Positions 61,606 to 64,000 of a stretch of 64,000 bases of DNA are shown in pieces; the first letter of the stretch is position 1, and the number at the start of each line of letters is the position of its first letter. Location of the stretch: positions 42,759 through 106,758 of the forward strand of contig CAWGTZ010000020.1 in the NCBI GenBank assembly GCA_963825555.1, written 5' to 3'. The position numbers and the translations under genes are program-made. Source of the stretch: JAGVSR01 sp963825555 (GTDB lineage: Bacteria; Pseudomonadota; Alphaproteobacteria; Rhizobiales; Hyphomicrobiaceae). The notes beneath the pieces were generated by a model. It saw only the letters and a program-made list of their open reading frames with translations, was not told the DNA's origin and ran no database searches.

Positions 61606-63372
61606 TCAGCCAATCTTGCTCATGGGTACAGCGCGTGACTCGACACGCGTCGCTGGTGCAAGCGTTGATGCACTAGTCGACTTGGACTTTGCTGGTCGGG
61701 TATCACGAGCAAGGTACGTCGTATGAGAGGGGAACGCGAACTCGGCTCCTGCGCGATCGACCAATTCAATGAGCTGAAGATTCAGCTGTTCCTGAATTGC
61801 CAGGAACTCAGGAATGTCCCGAGTATCAAGGTAGCAATAGATCTCGACCTTGATCGACCAGTCACCAAAGCCGATGACGTGTACTCGCGGCGAGGCGATA
61901 TCCTTGGCTACCTTAGGATGAGCGGACAGATACTCTCGAATGCTCGTTGAAAGCATCCGCAGTTGCTCGGTCGTTGTCTCGTAGCGGAGATCGAGGATGT
62001 GCTGAAAAAGCATCTGATCGCGCAGCGTATAGTTGGTAACGTGCTCTTTGGCTAGGACGGAGTTAGGCACAGCGGTCACTGTGCGATCGAGAGCGCGTAT
62101 CCTGGTTGATCGAAGGCCAATGTGCACGACGTGCCCCTTAATGCCGGCATACTCGCAGAAGTCTCCGACCCTTACGGGCCGGTCGGCGTAGAGGTTGAGG
62201 CCGCCAATCAAATTCTCGATGCTGCTTTGCGCAGCCAGCGCAACGGCCAGGCCACCGACGCCGAGACCAGCAAGCACTCCGACAATAGGCAACCCGAGCT
62301 GTTGTCCGCCATAAGCCGCCACGCTCGCCGCGCCAAGGATGCCCACGACGCGTCCCAGCAGGCGAAGCAAGTTAGCATCCAAACCCTGATCGGGGATCGT
62401 GGGGAATGAAATCACCCATTCGATGACGAGGAATACAATCAGCCACGCGGCCCACGCGCAGGCGACGTAGAGTCCGATTGCCAAAACATATTCGACACTT
62501 TCTCCGAAGGCGCCAATCACGTTGATCTGGTTCGATATGAGAAATCTGGCGACGAAGATCGCTCCTACCAGCGCCAGAGGCATCAGCAGCCGCCTTACGT
62601 AGCTCGCGGGGCTGTAATCATCCGAACTGGGTCTGGTCAGGCGGTGCCACAGGGCAAAAACAGCAGCCATGAGCGCCGAGATTATGAGTGCGCCTAGTAC
62701 CTTCCAGATGGGCGTATCAAACACCGGCTGCTTCAGGAACTCGGGAAGGCTTCGAACAAGGCCGACCGGTATCATCCAGCCGTGAGACTGCAGCTGTGCC
62801 TCGCGCCAACTCGGCACATAGGAAGGCTTCTTCAGCGGCAAGTGCTTGGTCAGCGAGTAGAACTCCCCAGCCCGAGCCACCGTCTCCGCATCGAATAAGA
62901 ACTTCCCCTTTTGGGGACCCTCCATTAGCCGGGCAATGGTAATCTCGCTGTCTGGAATAGACCAGCTAACCGGCCCGCTCACGTCCGAAAAAGCTGACGC
63001 ATCCGGAATTGTCTCCAGAGGCGGAATATCGATCCGCCGAAGGACATCGACTAGGAACACGACCGTATCGCCGCCGATCTCTCTTCGCGCGGTTGGCGAG
63101 ATCTGACTGAGGTCGAAGATGCTCATGAATTTCCGCATGAGCCTTTGGACTTCCTCTTGCTGCGCAGCGGTTGGGGCGTCCCGCATATTGACATACGCAA
63201 CTTCTACGGCATCCGTAAGCTTCTGGAACGTCCGCATGGTCGCTTGCGGGCTGGATGTGTCGACAGCAAGGAGAGGATTATCTTCTTGAGCGCGCAGGGC
63301 TGTCGGCAAAGTTATAATGACGAGCAGAACAAGACGGCACACAAAAGCGCGGAAGAGTATTGTATCAAACAT
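61606..63372 (-). CDS. MscS-family mechanosensitive channel with a large periplasmic N-terminal domain
   Basis: A 588-residue channel of the MscS superfamily. A signal peptide (residues 1-28) precedes a periplasmic domain (about 30-220), then membrane segments near 224-242, 261-279, 293-320 and 338-356, and the pore helix 360-382 with the Gly/Ala-rich GLPIVGVLAGLGVGGLAVAL. The MscS beta domain follows with GDFCEYAGIKGHVVHIGLRSTRI and the hallmark TVTAVPNSVL. The family usually opens on osmotic shock; the large N-terminal domain suggests a role like the Msc-type YbdG or MscK relatives. Neighbours do not suggest a specific role. Confidence 0.87.
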   Translation of the reverse strand: MFDTILFRAFVCRLVLLVIITLPTALRAQEDNPLLAVDTSSPQATMRTFQKLTDAVEVAYVNMRDAPTAAQQEEVQRLMRKFMSIFDLSQISPTARREIGGDTVVFLVDVLRRIDIPPLETIPDASAFSDVSGPVSWSIPDSEITIARLMEGPQKGKFLFDAETVARAGEFYSLTKHLPLKKPSYVPSWREAQLQSHGWMIPVGLVRSLPEFLKQPVFDTPIWKVLGALIISALMAAVFALWHRLTRPSSDDYSPASYVRRLLMPLALVGAIFVARFLISNQINVIGAFGESVEYVLAIGLYVACAWAAWLIVFLVIEWVISFPTIPDQGLDANLLRLLGRVVGILGAASVAAYGGQQLGLPIVGVLAGLGVGGLAVALAAQSSIENLIGGLNLYADRPVRVGDFCEYAGIKGHVVHIGLRSTRIRALDRTVTAVPNSVLAKEHVTNYTLRDQMLFQHILDLRYETTTEQLRMLSTSIREYLSAHPKVAKDIASPRVHVIGFGDWSIKVEIYCYLDTRDIPEFLAIQEQLNLQLIELVDRAGAEFAFPSHTTYLARDTRPAKSKSTSASTLAPATRVESRAVPMSKIG

Positions 63373-63807
63373 GCGACGCTAGGCCTCCGCAGGACAGATT
63401 TCGAACTATCAATGCGCATCGGCTAATGCAAAGGCTGTACCGATCCACGCCTTCGTTGATTGAGGTGCCTTAGTAGCGAGACGATGCGACCGTAGTAAGA
63501 CCGAAAGGGCAAGAACGACCGAACTGTCGCGGTTCGACACCATCCTGCCTGCGGCCAAACGTTGAAATCCGAAGCCGACAATCCTGCTTTGCTCCGAAAT
63601 GCGCCACGCAGGGCGGTGGCACCGCTGCGCCATCTTGGGAAGAGCCTGCAAGACCATTCGCCGTGATCTATCTAGGCTCTTAGTGTTCGCAATATCGCAC
63701 TTGCGCAATCAGCTCAACCTGTTCGGGTGGTTCTGACAGCAAACACATCCGCATTCATCTCATATGAGCCGGTCGCATACGTAAATCGCAACTTCGACAT
63801 CCCGGTC
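63373..63807. other. Intergenic region, no supported gene
   Basis: About 435 bases between the MscS-type gene and the partial DUF1254-type gene, both on the minus strand. A frame of about 100 codons on the minus strand is present but lacks a family or ribosome-binding site. Promoter of the MscS gene is expected here. Confidence 0.35.
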
Positions 63808-64000
63808 TCAGACCTTTGTCACAGGAGGGATGACCCACGAGCCGTCTAAAATCGAAGGGTTGTTTTCCTCCGGCCAGTAGAGACGCAACATCAAACAGAA
63901 TTTATCTTTAGGCGCTGGAAGCCAGTTGGCCTCCTTGTCGGCCCCGGGGCTTTCGTTCTGGATGTAGATGACCAGCGATCCATCCGCTTCCAACTTCGGG
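63808..64000 (-). CDS. DUF1254/DUF1214 domain protein, C-terminal part (runs off the window)
   Basis: The last 63 residues are inside: PKLEADGSLVIYIQNESPG, DKEANWLPAPKDKFCLMLRL and YWPEENNPSILDGSWVIPP, close to the usual end of DUF1254/DUF1214 proteins (DGSLxIYIQxxSPGxDKxxNWLPAP). These are exported proteins of unknown function. The stop is at 63808. The rest of the gene is to the right of the window. Confidence 0.8.
   Translation of the reverse strand, partial: PKLEADGSLVIYIQNESPGADKEANWLPAPKDKFCLMLRLYWPEENNPSILDGSWVIPPVTKV

Overview
The window looks like a chromosomal segment of a GC-rich alphaproteobacterium of the order Hyphomicrobiales (Rhizobiales), plausibly a Hyphomicrobium-like methylotroph. 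The evidence is gene content: three enzymes of the ethylmalonyl-CoA pathway (ethylmalonyl-CoA mutase, crotonyl-CoA carboxylase/reductase, methylsuccinyl-CoA dehydrogenase), the alphaproteobacterial Usg protein, phasin-like proteins, and an ECF sigma factor with an adjacent membrane anti-sigma factor. The species cannot be fixed from sequence reading alone.

Layout. 1-2.2 kb: 5' part of a glycosyltransferase-51 penicillin-binding protein, then an ECF sigma/anti-sigma pair. 2.6-9.1 kb: moeA, then a two-gene unit with a dual P-loop ATPase (AAA-like plus HerA/VirD4-like) and a partner of unknown function. 9.5-13.7 kb: CAP-domain lipoprotein, polysaccharide flippase, D-Ala-D-Ala carboxypeptidase, tRNA-Leu(CAA). 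13.9-21.7 kb: the ethylmalonyl-CoA block (ecm, ccr, mcd) with small membrane proteins and a YihY/BrkB protein. 21.7-35.7 kb: housekeeping and envelope genes (META-domain protein with a frameshift, two MltB-type lytic transglycosylases, B12-binding-type protein, SDR, DUF937-OmpA fusion, nadD-rsfS-rlmH, trypsin-like protease, DM13 protein, SulP transporter, phasin-like protein). 35.9-42.1 kb: lepA, a periplasmic-binding-protein/pentameric ligand-gated channel fusion, ppk2, cold-shock gene. 42.3-48.2 kb: lpxD, a decayed groESL operon still carrying a CIRCE operator, usg, mog, a DUF533 protein, a CDF transporter and ydcH. 48.3-55.6 kb: a GNAT gene split by an intact IS1182-type element, arsM, mocA, a phasin, and an isoquinoline-oxidoreductase-like molybdoenzyme pair whose large subunit is frameshifted. 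56.2-61.1 kb: a debris island of nested IS3, IS1595 and IS66 material and dead glycosyltransferase and sulfotransferase genes, with a 73-bp direct repeat near both ends. 61.6-64 kb: an MscS-type channel and the 3' end of a DUF1254/DUF1214-type gene.

Working links. moeA and mog make molybdenum cofactor; mocA would convert it to the cytosine dinucleotide form used by xanthine-dehydrogenase-family enzymes such as the neighbouring iorAB-like pair. Ccr, Ecm and Mcd regenerate glyoxylate from acetyl-CoA, and Ecm needs coenzyme B12. The most unusual single gene is the predicted ligand-gated ion channel with an N-terminal LIV-binding-protein-like sensor (37710-40004). The best candidates for an undescribed system are this channel and the dual-ATPase pair at 4456-9069.

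Several frameshifts (META protein, groES, iorB) could be real decay or assembly errors; raw reads would be needed to tell.
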